A stretch of DNA of 64,000 bases from NCBI GenBank assembly GCA_947625775.1, contig CANQPM010000002.1, positions 186,001 to 250,000 on the forward strand. The letters are read 5' to 3'. This stretch comes from an uncultured Lachnospiraceae bacterium. Lineage in GTDB: Bacteria > Bacillota > Clostridia > Lachnospirales > Lachnospiraceae. Below the pieces are notes generated by a model. It searched no databases and was not told the origin of the DNA. It was given only the letters and a program-made list of their open reading frames with translations. How positions within the stretch are numbered: position 1 is the stretch's first letter; every line of letters begins with the position of its first letter. Made by a program: the position numbers and the translations under genes. Below, piece by piece: positions 53,839 to 62,938 of this stretch.

Positions 53839-54030
53839 ATGGAAGCATTGGTTATCAGTCCTGATTTTACTATTGAGGATATCCATAAGATTAGAGAGCA
53901 GAACTATGAAAAAACAAAGGATATGACTGTAGAGGAGAAGGTAGCATATTACAACAATTCTGGAAAAGAAGCAGAAAAAGAGATTAATCGGCGCAGAGCG
54001 TTGAAACGTAAATCTATAGCAAGTGTATGA
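53839..54030 (+). CDS. Predicted antitoxin of the PIN toxin
   Basis: The 63-residue acidic/basic product reads SPDFTIEDIHKIREQNYEKT then EKVAYYNNSGKEAEKEINRR. Helical and charged, it fits a small VapB-like antitoxin that contacts the PIN protein. The ATG 53839 follows GAGGAGTGAT, which overlaps the toxin stop. No DNA-binding motif is clear. The pair ends before the terminator at 54113. Confidence 0.75.
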   Translation: MEALVISPDFTIEDIHKIREQNYEKTKDMTVEEKVAYYNNSGKEAEKEINRRRALKRKSIASV

Positions 54031-54112
54031 ATTATATATGACAAAATGAAAAGAAACGCCAGCGATGAATTAATCATCTGAAGGATGTGTACAGATAGTA
54101 TAAAATATATAA

Positions 54113-54160
54113 TATCAAAGGGTCAATGCACAAGCGTACACTGACCTTTGATTTTTATTT
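54113..54160. terminator. Bidirectional terminator between the PIN pair and cotJC
   Basis: ATCAAAGGGTCAATG pairs with CACTGACCTTTGAT (one bulge) across a 10-nt loop, with T-runs on both strands. Confidence 0.85.
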
Positions 54161-54170
54161 ATATAAGTGT

Positions 54171-54764
54171 TTAGTCAAACTCAGGGTTAAACGCGTAGAA
54201 GTTCTTGCAGTCAAGGTTATCCTGCACTATGCGCAGAGATTCCCCAAACCGCTGAAAATGCACAATTTCCCTCTGCCTTAGGAACTTTATCGGTTCTGCG
54301 ACTTCCGCATCTTTTACAAGCCTTAATATATTGTCGTATGTCGTCCGTGCCTTCTGTTCAGCCGCCATATCCTCATAAAGGTCAGTAACAGGATCGCCCT
54401 TAGACTGGAACTCACACGCGTTAAACGGTATTCCGCCCGCCGCCTGCGGCCAAAGCGCTAATGTATGGTCTACATAATATTTGTCAAACCCTGACGCCTT
54501 CAATTCTTCTGGCGTGAGATTTTTTGTAAGCTGGTAAACGATTGCGCATATCATCTCAAAATGCGCAAGTTCCTCAGTGCCGATGTCCGTCAAAACACCG
54601 GTCACGGCATTATAAGGCATTGTGTACCTCTGCGCGAGATAGCGCATTGACGCGCTCAGCTCCCCGTCGGGACCGCCGTACTGCGTAATGATGATCTGCG
54701 CGATTTTCGGGTTTGTCTGCGTGATGTTTACGGGAAACTGCAGCCGCTTTTCATAGTTCCACAT
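54171..54764 (-). CDS. cotJC: Spore coat protein CotJC (manganese catalase family)
   Basis: The 197-residue ferritin-like protein begins MWNYEKRLQFPVNITQTNPK and has the di-manganese ligand helices (ELSASMRYLAQRY, TDIGTEELAHFEM and REIVHFQRFGE). CotJC is a coat-associated manganese catalase made in the mother cell. ATG 54764 shares its A with the cotJB stop (TAATG), giving tight coupling, and follows GGGGG. It is the last gene of cotJABC and ends at a bidirectional terminator. Confidence 0.96.
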   Translation of the reverse strand: MWNYEKRLQFPVNITQTNPKIAQIIITQYGGPDGELSASMRYLAQRYTMPYNAVTGVLTDIGTEELAHFEMICAIVYQLTKNLTPEELKASGFDKYYVDHTLALWPQAAGGIPFNACEFQSKGDPVTDLYEDMAAEQKARTTYDNILRLVKDAEVAEPIKFLRQREIVHFQRFGESLRIVQDNLDCKNFYAFNPEFD

Positions 54765-55051
54765 TAATAATACCCCCTTTCCCAAGGCCAATCCTGCAAA
54801 GCCCATTTCCACTCCTGACAGTTGTCTTCAAGCATATCAAGCACGATAGGCCCGAAATTCTCGGTATATTCCATAGTGAGTTGCTTTTTAATGCTGTTGT
54901 ACCTGCCAAATGCGTCAAGCGCCTGCTGGTCGTATGGGTGGGTGTCAAGGTAAAGGTTTAAGTCCTTTAGCGCAAAGTCCACTTTTCCTATTTCGCAGAG
55001 TAATTTTTTGCGGTCTTTTCCGCAGCCGCATTGCTGTTTATTATAGTCCAT
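54764..55051 (-). CDS. cotJB: Spore coat protein CotJB
   Basis: The 95-residue protein matches CotJB in YNKQQCGCGKDRKKLLCEIG, DFALKDLNLYLDTHPYDQQA and the WKWALQDWPWERGYY ending. It is needed for coat assembly together with CotJA and CotJC; its biochemical role is not known. It overlaps cotJA by 11 bp and cotJC by 1 bp. Confidence 0.95.
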   Translation of the reverse strand: MDYNKQQCGCGKDRKKLLCEIGKVDFALKDLNLYLDTHPYDQQALDAFGRYNSIKKQLTMEYTENFGPIVLDMLEDNCQEWKWALQDWPWERGYY

Positions 55052-55223
55052 ATCCTTTTCTCCTTCCCGTAAACGGCTTATTCAATATGGGAAAAATAGT
55101 CCCTGTTTTATAGCCTTCATCAAGATTTTCATACATCGTACAGTTTTTCTGCCATGGAACATAGCCCATCGCTATAGGCATCTGCTCCAGATACGGCATC
55201 TGCGGTTGTTTCCATTCCTGCAT
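55041..55223 (-). CDS. cotJA: Spore coat protein CotJA
   Basis: The 60-residue product contains PIAMGYVPWQKNCTMYENLD then EGYKTGTIFPILNKPF, the CotJA signature. It is the first gene of the cotJ operon. AAGGAG lies 9 nt before the ATG. On the minus strand CATAATAT (55263-55256) with CAGTAT about 12 bp further upstream may be a SigE/SigK-type promoter, as expected for a mother-cell coat gene; I hold that loosely. Confidence 0.92.
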   Translation of the reverse strand: MQEWKQPQMPYLEQMPIAMGYVPWQKNCTMYENLDEGYKTGTIFPILNKPFTGRRKGYGL

Positions 55224-55363
55224 AGCTTTTTCTCCTTGTTTTTACATTTACTAACATATTATGACGCGGGCGGGCATACTGTTCAAAAAAACGAAGAAAA
55301 ACACATAAATTTTCAAAAATCGGTTATATTACTATCAATCGTTTAAAACGCGGAGGAAACAAA

Positions 55364-56764
55364 ATGTATCAGAGTTTTGAGGAAAATAAACAGCATTTAA
55401 GCGGCAGCCTGCATATAGGCGAAAGCTTTGACATAGTGAGCAGGGATATCCTGATCGGCGAAAAAAACGCCTGCTTTTACTTTATAGACGGATTTTGCAA
55501 AGATGCGCTTATGCAAAAACTTCTGCAGTTTCTAATGGGTTTAAAGGCGCAGGATATGCCCGCGACGGCGGAGGATTTCAACAAGCTGATGCCGTATGTC
55601 GAGGTGAGCCTGACAAATGACTTTGAGGAAATCACGACTAATATTTTGAGCGGTGTGTTTGCCGTGATTATAGAAGGTTTTGACGAATGTATTCTGATTG
55701 ATTCGCGGACTTATCCCGCGAGGGGTGTTTCCGAGCCCGAAAAGGACAAGGTGCTTCGCGGTTCAAAAGACGGTTTTGTGGAAACGGTCGTATTCAATAC
55801 CGCACTCATCAGGCGGCGCATACGCAGCACTGACCTCAGAGTAGAAATGCTAAGCGCAGGCAAGGCGTCAAAGACAGACATTGCCCTGTGCTATATGGAC
55901 AGCCGCGTGGACAAGAAATTTCTGGGGAAAATACGCGACCGCATAAAAAGCCTCAAGGTTGACGCGCTCACGCTCAATCAGGAAAGCCTGGCGGAGTGCC
56001 TTTACACTTCAAAATGGTACAATCCGTTCCCAAAATTTAAATATACAGAACGCCCTGACGCGGCGGCTGCGCAGATTTTGGAGGGAAGCATTATTATCCT
56101 AGTGGACAATTCGCCGTCGGCAATGATTTTGCCTATCAGCGTATTTGATATGGTGCAGGAGGCGGACGATTTTTACTTCCCGCCGATAACGGGTTCATAT
56201 TTGCGACTGTCGAGATTTTTAATACTGATTTTGACGTATTTTATCACACCGACTTTTCTGCTTTTGATGCAAAATCCCGACTGGATTCCACCATCGCTTG
56301 ACTTTATTGTAGTAAAGGAGGAAGTCCATGTGCCACTGATTTGGCAGTTTTTGATACTGGAGCTTGCGATAGACGGTCTGAGGCTTGCCGCGGTCAACAC
56401 GCCGAATATGCTTTCCACGCCGCTCAGCGTCATGGCGGCGCTGATACTGGGCGAGTTCAGTGTGAGCAGCGGGTGGTTCAATGCGGAGGTAATGCTTTAT
56501 ATGGCATTTGTAGCAATTGCAAACTACACGCATCCAAGCTATGAACTTGGGTATGCGATTAAGTTTTTCCGTATCATCAATCTGATACTGACCGCGCTTT
56601 TCCAGTTCTGGGGATATATTATCGGGGTGGCGCTTTTCTTTACCGCCATTGTCACAAACAAAATGGTATCAGGGCAGAGCTATCTCTATCCGCTTATCCC
56701 GTTCAGCTGGAAAAAGTTCAGCAGTCTTATGTTCAGAACGCGGCTTCCCGAAGCGCGTGAATAA
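55364..56764 (+). CDS. GerA-family spore germination protein (SpoVAF-like)
   Basis: The 466-residue membrane protein has the GerA layout: a soluble N-terminal domain (to about 280), with SRDILIGEKNACFYFIDGF, SRTYPARGVSEPEKDKVLRG and NTALIRRRIRSTDL, then five helices with PPITGSYLRLSRFL and AAVNTPNMLSTPLSVMAALI. A stand-alone A-type subunit without B and C genes fits SpoVAF, which assists germinant-driven ion release. It is divergent from cotJA and ends at a terminator. A forespore (SigG) promoter is expected but I could not pin one down. Confidence 0.92.
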   Translation: MYQSFEENKQHLSGSLHIGESFDIVSRDILIGEKNACFYFIDGFCKDALMQKLLQFLMGLKAQDMPATAEDFNKLMPYVEVSLTNDFEEITTNILSGVFAVIIEGFDECILIDSRTYPARGVSEPEKDKVLRGSKDGFVETVVFNTALIRRRIRSTDLRVEMLSAGKASKTDIALCYMDSRVDKKFLGKIRDRIKSLKVDALTLNQESLAECLYTSKWYNPFPKFKYTERPDAAAAQILEGSIIILVDNSPSAMILPISVFDMVQEADDFYFPPITGSYLRLSRFLILILTYFITPTFLLLMQNPDWIPPSLDFIVVKEEVHVPLIWQFLILELAIDGLRLAAVNTPNMLSTPLSVMAALILGEFSVSSGWFNAEVMLYMAFVAIANYTHPSYELGYAIKFFRIINLILTALFQFWGYIIGVALFFTAIVTNKMVSGQSYLYPLIPFSWKKFSSLMFRTRLPEARE

Positions 56765-56780
56765 TAAATTTCTTATATAG

Positions 56781-56824
56781 AAAAATGCTATAGGGCGCAC
56801 ATATGCCTTATAGCGTTTTTTATT
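56781..56824 (+). terminator. Terminator after the germination gene
   Basis: AATGCTATAGGGC pairs with GCCTTATAGCGTT (weak pairs at two places), followed by TTTTTT. Confidence 0.85.
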
Positions 56825-56872
56825 ATTACGCAAAGACGCAGATACATAATGAAAAATTTCATGGGAAATTTA

Positions 56873-56901
56873 TTGTAAATATAGTGAGTTTTTCGTATAA
56901 T
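56873..56901 (+). promoter_or_regulatory. Promoter of the orphan antitoxin (and pdp)
   Basis: TTGTAA (56873-56878), a 17-bp spacer and a consensus TATAAT (56896-56901). Confidence 0.65.
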
Positions 56902-56978
56902 GAAGATATCTTATTATTGAGAGGAAACATGCTACACAGAAAAGCAGAAATATTTTGCATGGTGAGGTGATGGATATT

Positions 56979-57170
56979 ATGACATTGCCAGAAACTTTTA
57001 AAAATCAAAAATTGGAGGCTCTTATTTTTCCAACGGAGGAACAAGAGACAGAAAAGGTGGATATCAAGTCAGTAGTGCGGTCTTTGATTGGGGCAATTCC
57101 AGCTACGGATATGTCTCTGGACGAATTGAAGGAGGAAAGGCGGCACAAGTTTGAATATCAAAAGTTTTAA
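56979..57170 (+). CDS. Orphan antitoxin-like small protein
   Basis: The 63-residue product starts MTLPETFKNQKLEALIFPTE and ends IPATDMSLDELKEERRHKFE. An N-terminal LPexfxxqxxEvii strand plus a C-terminal sLdEixeERl helix is the VapB/DUF2281 antitoxin pattern. No PIN or other toxin gene is adjacent: the next gene, 18 bp on, is pyrimidine-nucleoside phosphorylase. AGGTGA lies 8 nt before ATG 56979; upstream TTG and ATG codons overlap that site. Either a toxin was lost or it acts on a distant partner. Confidence 0.65.
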   Translation: MTLPETFKNQKLEALIFPTEEQETEKVDIKSVVRSLIGAIPATDMSLDELKEERRHKFEYQKF

Positions 57171-57188
57171 AGAAAGGAGCACAATCAC

Positions 57189-58496
57189 ATGAGAATGTAC
57201 GACCTTATAATGAAAAAACGAAACGGCGGCGCGCTTAGCACCGAAGAAATACGCTTTATGATAAAAGGTTTTACCTTAGGCGAAATCCCTGACTACCAGA
57301 TGTCCGCCATGATGATGGCGATTTATTTTCAGGGAATGAACGAGGATGAAACCTTAGCACTCACAATGGAAATGGCAAAGAGCGGCGATATGCTTGATTT
57401 GAGCGACATAAACGGCATAAAGGTTGACAAGCACTCAACAGGCGGCGTAGGCGACAAGACCTCGCTTGCGCTCACGCCCATGGTCGCGGCGCTTGGCGTG
57501 CCTGTAGCCAAGATGAGCGGGCGCGGATTAGGGCATACGGGCGGCACGATAGACAAGCTCGAGAGCTTTACAGGCTTTTCCACGGAAATTTCAGAACAGC
57601 AGTTTAAGGACAATGTAAACAAAATCGGCATAGCCATAATGGGGCAGACAGCAGAGCTTGCGCCTGCGGACAAAAAGCTTTACGCTCTGAGGGATGTGAC
57701 GGCGACGGTAGACAACATGTCTCTCATCGCTTCATCAATAATGAGCAAAAAGCTTGCGGCTGGGGCAGACGCGATAGTCCTTGACGTAAAGACGGGCAGC
57801 GGCGCGTTTATGAAAAAGGAGGAGGATTCCTTTGAGCTTGCGCGTGAGATGGTAAGGCTCGGAAAGGGCGCAGGGCGCGACACCGTGGCTGTCGTGTCTG
57901 ATATGGACCAGCCGCTTGGCTTTGCCGTAGGAAACGCCTTGGAGGTGCGAGAGGCAATCGACACATTAAACGGCAGGGGACCAAAGGACTTTGAGGAGCT
58001 TTGCTTGACGCTTGGCTCATATATGGCGCTTGCGGCGGGCAAGGCGCAGAGCGTTGACGAAGCGAGGAAAAAGCTTATCGGCTGCATTGAGGACGGGAGC
58101 GCCCTGAAGAAGCTTGCCGAATTTGTAGCGGCGCAGGGCGGCGACGGTGAGCTCGTGTACCACCCCGAAAGGCTTCCGCAGGCATCTATTATAGAAGAAA
58201 TACCCTCGCCAAGCGACGGTTACATACAAAAAATAGTCTGCGACGAGATAGGTATATGCTCGCTCATACTTGGCGGCGGGCGCGAGACAAAGGAGAGCAG
58301 CATAGACTTGTCCGTAGGGCTTGTGCTGCATAAAAAAGTCGGAGACGCCGTGAAAAAAGGCGAGTCCCTTGCGACAATCCACGCAAACGACAGCGAAAAG
58401 CTTGCCGCCGCAAAGGCGCGATTCCTTGCGGCATACACAATAAATGACACGCCTGTCACAAAAAAGCCTCTCATAAAGGGAATAGTGAACGGCTAA
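57189..58496 (+). CDS. pdp: Pyrimidine-nucleoside phosphorylase
   Basis: This enzyme splits uridine, thymidine and deoxyuridine with phosphate to free base and (deoxy)ribose 1-phosphate. At 435 residues it is full length. The thymidine-phosphorylase signature [19 protein letters not shown], the phosphate loop [12 protein letters not shown] and the C-terminal barrel-sandwich domain ([20 protein letters not shown]) are all present. It works in the same pathway as deoC at 7.2 kb. AAAGGAG lies 9 nt before the ATG. A perfect hairpin terminator follows. Confidence 0.96.
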   Translation: MRMYDLIMKKRNGGALSTEEIRFMIKGFTLGEIPDYQMSAMMMAIYFQGMNEDETLALTMEMAKSGDMLDLSDINGIKVDKHSTGGVGDKTSLALTPMVAALGVPVAKMSGRGLGHTGGTIDKLESFTGFSTEISEQQFKDNVNKIGIAIMGQTAELAPADKKLYALRDVTATVDNMSLIASSIMSKKLAAGADAIVLDVKTGSGAFMKKEEDSFELAREMVRLGKGAGRDTVAVVSDMDQPLGFAVGNALEVREAIDTLNGRGPKDFEELCLTLGSYMALAAGKAQSVDEARKKLIGCIEDGSALKKLAEFVAAQGGDGELVYHPERLPQASIIEEIPSPSDGYIQKIVCDEIGICSLILGGGRETKESSIDLSVGLVLHKKVGDAVKKGESLATIHANDSEKLAAAKARFLAAYTINDTPVTKKPLIKGIVNG

Positions 58497-58503
58497 AAGA
58501 CAT

Positions 58504-58540
58504 AAAATGAAGTATAGAAACCTATACTTCATTTTTTATG
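58504..58540 (+). terminator. Terminator after pdp
   Basis: ATGAAGTATAG and CTATACTTCAT pair perfectly around AAAC, followed by TTTTT. It ends 9 bp before the yqfC start, so yqfC-operon transcription must begin close by or rely on readthrough. Confidence 0.9.
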
Positions 58541-58548
58541 GTGCCGAT

Positions 58549-58857
58549 ATGACTAGACGCGACATTTTCAAGAAGGATATAGCTGACGCAGGGGAGCGCT
58601 TTGCCGACACGTTTTCACTGCCAAAGGATATGGTGGTGAACGCCACGCTTCTGCATATGATAGGCAAATCGGATATTTTCATAGAAAATTTCAAGGGAAT
58701 AGTCTCCTATACCTGCCACGAAATAATCATAAAAGGTCATAAAATAAAATACTGCATATGCGGCGACAATCTGGCGATAGAATACTATTCAAACGAGGAC
58801 ATGAAAATATCGGGGCAGATTAATGAGGTGAAGGTAGTAAGAGAAGCAATGAGGTGA
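58549..58857 (+). CDS. yqfC: Sporulation protein YqfC (YabP family)
   Basis: The 102-residue product contains LPKDMVVNATLLHMIGKSDI, FIENFKGIVSYTCHEIIIKG and a C-terminal ISGQINEVKV, the YabP/YqfC fold. YqfC is made in the mother cell and needed for late sporulation. The first gene of the conserved yqfC-yqfD-phoH-ybeY run. ATG 58549 has no clear ribosome site; codons further upstream fall inside the pdp terminator. Confidence 0.9.
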   Translation: MTRRDIFKKDIADAGERFADTFSLPKDMVVNATLLHMIGKSDIFIENFKGIVSYTCHEIIIKGHKIKYCICGDNLAIEYYSNEDMKISGQINEVKVVREAMR

Positions 58858-58862
58858 GGCTC

Positions 58863-60110
58863 ATGCAGAATAATTGGGTGCGTTTTGTCAAGGGCTGCAT
58901 TTCAGTAAAGCTCGGCGGCGACTATCTGGAGCGTTTTTTCAATATGTGCAGGACACACGACATTTATCTTTGGGGCATCAGGCGCGAAAATGACATATGC
59001 ATCTGTAATATGTACGCGTCAGACTTTTTTAAGCTTCCGCCGCTTCTGAAAAAAACAGGGACAAGGGCAAAGGTAATCCGCAAAAGCGGAGTGCCGTTTT
59101 ACATTCCTTTTATGAAAAAAAGGATTATTTTTTTTGCAGGGGTTATCTTGTGCTTGATAATGCTGAACCTTGTCACAAATTACGTCTGGGCGATTGAGTA
59201 TATCGGCAACCTGCAGGTCAGCGACAATGAGCTCACCGATTTCCTCAATAGCCAAAACATACATTATGGGATAAAAAAGAGCGAAATAAACTGCGAGGAA
59301 AAGGAGAAACGCCTGCGGGAAGCGTTCCCGAACGTGACATGGACATCAATTTATTTTGAGGGCACAAAGCTTTGCGTCGAGGTAAAGGAGAACGAAAAGA
59401 CAGAGCCGAAAAAGACGCAGACAAGGGGCACGGACATTATATCCGAAGACGAGGGCGTAATAATCTCGATAGTGACGCGCAACGGTGTGCCAAAGGTGAA
59501 AGCAGGCGATACGGTTGTAAAAGGTCAGGTGCTTGTGGAGGGGAGCGTGCCTGTCTACAACGAGGAGCAGGTAATCACTGATTACCAGATTTATGACGCT
59601 GACGCGGATATTTGGATAAAAGCGCCGATTATTTATAAAGACGAGGTATCAAAGAGCTATCCTGTGCTTTTTTACACGGGAAATGACGCTGACGTGGGAT
59701 TTTTTGAGGCGTTCGGCTTTCACGTTGACGGGCTTCTGGTTTATGACTTATTTCATAAGAGCAAGACGGATTTGTATGAAACCCTGACACAAAAACACCA
59801 GCTTGTTTTGCTTGACAACATATACCTTCCAATCTACTATGGAAGAATTAACAGAAAAGAATACTCTTTAAAATATCTTGCGCATACAACGGATGAGATG
59901 AAAACAATATTGTCTGACAACTTTGAAAAATTTATTTCAGAATTAGAGGAAAAAGGGGTACAAATTGTTGAAAAAAATGTTAAAATAGTAAAGAATAGGA
60001 ATAGTATGAAAATGCAGGGAGATATCACGGCGATAAAGCCGACGGGCAGTGCCGTTGATATACAGATAACTGACGAGGCGCAACAGATACAGGAGGCGGC
60101 ATCTCAGTAG
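58863..60110 (+). CDS. yqfD: Sporulation protein YqfD
   Basis: The 415-residue protein has a cytosolic N-terminal segment (NNWVRFVKGCISVKLGGDYL), one or two helices near 85-110 (FFAGVILCLIMLNLVTNYVW), and an exported domain with GIKKSEI and VTWTSIYFEGTKLCVEVKEN. YqfD and YqfC are co-conserved in spore formers. ATG 58863 is preceded by AGGTGAGG; GTG 58854 overlaps that site. It starts 5 bp after yqfC and leads into phoH. Confidence 0.93.
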   Translation: MQNNWVRFVKGCISVKLGGDYLERFFNMCRTHDIYLWGIRRENDICICNMYASDFFKLPPLLKKTGTRAKVIRKSGVPFYIPFMKKRIIFFAGVILCLIMLNLVTNYVWAIEYIGNLQVSDNELTDFLNSQNIHYGIKKSEINCEEKEKRLREAFPNVTWTSIYFEGTKLCVEVKENEKTEPKKTQTRGTDIISEDEGVIISIVTRNGVPKVKAGDTVVKGQVLVEGSVPVYNEEQVITDYQIYDADADIWIKAPIIYKDEVSKSYPVLFYTGNDADVGFFEAFGFHVDGLLVYDLFHKSKTDLYETLTQKHQLVLLDNIYLPIYYGRINRKEYSLKYLAHTTDEMKTILSDNFEKFISELEEKGVQIVEKNVKIVKNRNSMKMQGDITAIKPTGSAVDIQITDEAQQIQEAASQ

Positions 60111-60132
60111 GACATAAAGGCGGAGGGCGAAG

Positions 60133-61158
60133 TTGGAGAATTTTCAGTTGGGCATACAGATAGAGTCGGAGCATATGCAGAATATTTTCGGCAGTAACGA
60201 CACATACATCAAGCAGATAGAAAGTGACTTGGGCGTAATCATCACGGACAGAAACGGCGAGGTGCGCATATCGGGCGAAAGGGAGAGCGTAGAGAAAGCG
60301 GCAAAGCTGATAAAGGAGCTTGCGGAGCTTTCAAAGCGCGGCAATATGATACAGGAGCAGAATGTTTCATATGCGCTTGAGCTTTCGCATGAAAACAGTG
60401 ATGACGCCATTCTTGAAATGGACACTGACTGCATATGCCATACCGTGCTTGGCAAGCCCATAAAGCCAAAGACCATAGGACAGAAAAAATATATTGACGC
60501 CATACGCGACAAGATGATAGTGTTCGGGCTTGGTCCCGCGGGCACGGGCAAGACATACCTTGCAATGGCGATAGCGATAACGGCGTTTAAAAATCACGAG
60601 GTAGAGCGCATTATTCTCACGCGCCCCGCGATAGAGGCGGGAGAGAAGCTCGGATTTTTGCCAGGCGATTTGCAGAGCAAGATAGACCCGTATCTTCGTC
60701 CGCTCTATGACGCGCTCTATCAGATAATGGGGGCAGAGAGCTTTCAGAAAAATATGGAGAAGGGGCTTATAGAGGTCGCGCCGCTTGCATATATGCGAGG
60801 CAGGACTCTTGACAACGCGTTTATAATTCTTGACGAAGCGCAGAATACCACGCCCGCGCAGATGAAAATGTTTCTTACGCGTATAGGCTTCGGCTCAAAG
60901 GTGGTAATCACGGGTGATGCGTCGCAGAAGGACTTAGCGCCTGGCGTATTGTCAGGGCTTGACGTGGCGGAGCGGGTGCTTAGCAGGATAGATGACATAG
61001 GCTTTATAAAGATGACAAGCAGTGACGTAGTAAGGCATCCGCTGGTACAGAAGATTGTCAATGCATATGAGGACTATGAAAGAAAAATAAATGACACGAG
61101 TGTCAGAAAACATGATAAAGGCAGACAGTCTAAAAAGAAGGACAAGATAAAAAAATAA
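60133..61158 (+). CDS. phoH: PhoH-family ATPase
   Basis: The 341-residue product has an N-terminal KH-like region (MQNIFGSNDTYIKQIESDLG) and a RecA-like PhoH core with Walker A GLGPAGTGKTYLA and Walker B NAFIILDEAQNTTPAQM. The family is tied to RNA metabolism, and in this operon to the endoribonuclease YbeY. Translation starts at TTG 60133, 5 nt after GGAGGG; this agrees with the family's N-terminal length. It lies 22 bp after yqfD. Confidence 0.95.
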   Translation: MENFQLGIQIESEHMQNIFGSNDTYIKQIESDLGVIITDRNGEVRISGERESVEKAAKLIKELAELSKRGNMIQEQNVSYALELSHENSDDAILEMDTDCICHTVLGKPIKPKTIGQKKYIDAIRDKMIVFGLGPAGTGKTYLAMAIAITAFKNHEVERIILTRPAIEAGEKLGFLPGDLQSKIDPYLRPLYDALYQIMGAESFQKNMEKGLIEVAPLAYMRGRTLDNAFIILDEAQNTTPAQMKMFLTRIGFGSKVVITGDASQKDLAPGVLSGLDVAERVLSRIDDIGFIKMTSSDVVRHPLVQKIVNAYEDYERKINDTSVRKHDKGRQSKKKDKIKK

Positions 61159-61187
61159 AACTGACATAAATAAGAGGTAAACAACGT

Positions 61188-62405
61188 ATGAAAAAAAAGG
61201 AAGAAGCCAAATGGCAGAAGGCATTGCTTATAATCATCATGCTTTTGGTTTCCGTCTCTTTGATAGGGGGAGCGGCGTACCTTTATGGAAAATCTTTTAG
61301 GGACATTTTTACATTAATAGTTATATCGGCTGCATACCTTGGGGCAGTCATATTTTCACTGATACAGTCGGACATATACGGGGAGCTGCATTATGACAAT
61401 GGGGGGCATTACGCGAGGTTTGTGCTTGTGTTCCTGTTTGGCGCGGCAGTCTGCTGCATATTGCCGTCAATACCCGAATCTGGCTGGGCTGTGCCGTCCG
61501 TTGCGCTTGCGCTTGCGCTGTTTTCAAATACCGTGACAGGGATTGCGGCGTATGCGGGGCTTATCAGCATATGCGTGTATCTTGCGTCTGCCGATATTTT
61601 GGTGTTTGCGCTGTGTTTCCTTACGGGTTGCATTTTCGCCATACTGTTTGAAAAGCTTGACGACGAATACAGGACAGGCATACCGATGTTTATAGCGATG
61701 CTGATATACATTGTCAGCCTGACTGCAAAGACGGTATTTCAGAACAAGGGCGCTTTGTCCGTGGAAATATTTATCGTGCCTATTGTAAATGTGTTTATCA
61801 CATATATATGTATGCTTGCGGTATTAAGGTTTTACTGCGCCGCAGTGGTTGACAAGGAGAAGGGCAAATATCTGGCAATAAACGACCAGGAATTTAAGCT
61901 GCTTGCAAAGTATAAGACGGAGGACAGGCAGCTGTATTACAATGCGATACATACGGCGCATTTTGCGGAAAAAACGGCGAGAATGCTTCATATGGACGTT
62001 GACTTGGCAAAAAACGGAGGCTATTACCATAGGATAATAGTTGCCGAATGTAATAAGAAAGGCAAAACGCTTGAGGAAATCTGTAAAAAGTACAAGTTTC
62101 CGCCCAAAGCGGTACAGCTGCTGCAGGAGTATAACTACAAAAACCGCCCCATTAAAATGCGTGAGACAGCTGCCGTATATATCGCGGACAGCGTCGTGGC
62201 TGCGCTTATGTATCTGAATGGCAAGGCAAAAGAGGACAAAAGCAGCGAGGACATTGACTATGCCGAGCTGGTGCAAGCAATTATAAAAAGGAAAATAGAC
62301 AGCGGCGTGTTGAGCCGCAGCGACATTTCGCTTTCAGATATAGGCGATTTTGAAAGAATTTATGCGGGAGAGAATTTATATTATGACTTTTTACGTAGAG
62401 AATGA
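61188..62405 (+). CDS. PgpH-slot membrane protein with degenerate HD domain
   Basis: In Firmicutes the place between phoH and ybeY holds yqfF/pgpH, a 7TM-HD cyclic-di-AMP phosphodiesterase of about 700 residues. Here the product is 405 residues: seven hydrophobic helices (about 10-210) without the large extracellular domain, then a short HD-like region. AIHTAHFAEKTARMLHMDVD keeps the first histidine, but the HD pair reads YYHRI, the middle histidine segment is deleted, and LQEYNYKNRP replaces the IIREHHG type. IADSVVAAL retains the last aspartate. It is probably catalytically dead but still translated; ybeY overlaps its end. Confidence 0.78.
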   Translation: MKKKEEAKWQKALLIIIMLLVSVSLIGGAAYLYGKSFRDIFTLIVISAAYLGAVIFSLIQSDIYGELHYDNGGHYARFVLVFLFGAAVCCILPSIPESGWAVPSVALALALFSNTVTGIAAYAGLISICVYLASADILVFALCFLTGCIFAILFEKLDDEYRTGIPMFIAMLIYIVSLTAKTVFQNKGALSVEIFIVPIVNVFITYICMLAVLRFYCAAVVDKEKGKYLAINDQEFKLLAKYKTEDRQLYYNAIHTAHFAEKTARMLHMDVDLAKNGGYYHRIIVAECNKKGKTLEEICKKYKFPPKAVQLLQEYNYKNRPIKMRETAAVYIADSVVAALMYLNGKAKEDKSSEDIDYAELVQAIIKRKIDSGVLSRSDISLSDIGDFERIYAGENLYYDFLRRE

Positions 62406-62889
62406 GACAAAGCTGGAGCTGCCGTTTGACGCGGAAAAGATTGCCACGCAGGTGATTGAGGAGGCTATTGAATATGAAAACTGTCCGTATGAGGCGGAGG
62501 TGAGCGTGCTGCTCACGGACAATGAAAATATACACGCGATGAATAAGGAATACAGAAATGTTGACCGCCCTACAGACGTGCTTTCGTTTCCAAATGTAGA
62601 TTATGAAAGCCCCGCTGATTTTTCAAGGCTTGAGGATAGTGAGGCTGATTATTTTAACCCTGACAGCGGGGAGCTGTGCCTTGGGACTATTGTTATTTCC
62701 ATTGAAAAGGTGTATGAGCAGGCAGAGGAGTACGGACATTCGCCGCTCAGGGAGTATGCCTTTTTGGTGGCGCACAGTATGCTGCATCTTTTCGGGTATG
62801 ACCATATGGAGGCAGATGAGGCGGCTGTCATGGAGAAAAAGCAGGAGGAAATACTGCAGAGGCTTGGGATTACGCGCGCAAATCATTGA
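62383..62889 (+). CDS. ybeY: Endoribonuclease YbeY
   Basis: YbeY is a zinc enzyme for 16S rRNA 3'-end maturation and ribosome quality control. The 168-residue product has RPTDVLSFPN and the zinc motif HSMLHLFGYDHMEADE with its three histidines. The start at 62383 has GGGAGAG 9 nt upstream, inside the preceding gene, and the two genes overlap by 23 bp, so translation is coupled. Confidence 0.96.
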   Translation: MTFYVENETKLELPFDAEKIATQVIEEAIEYENCPYEAEVSVLLTDNENIHAMNKEYRNVDRPTDVLSFPNVDYESPADFSRLEDSEADYFNPDSGELCLGTIVISIEKVYEQAEEYGHSPLREYAFLVAHSMLHLFGYDHMEADEAAVMEKKQEEILQRLGITRANH

Positions 62890-62938
62890 GAGGTTCGGAT
62901 TTGCTTAGGCTGTTTTAGATGACATAGGAGATTTGATA

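Noticed and set aside
56173..56481. Reverse-strand frame opposite the germination gene
   Set aside because: It is a shadow of the membrane domain of a well-supported gene, with no start signal.
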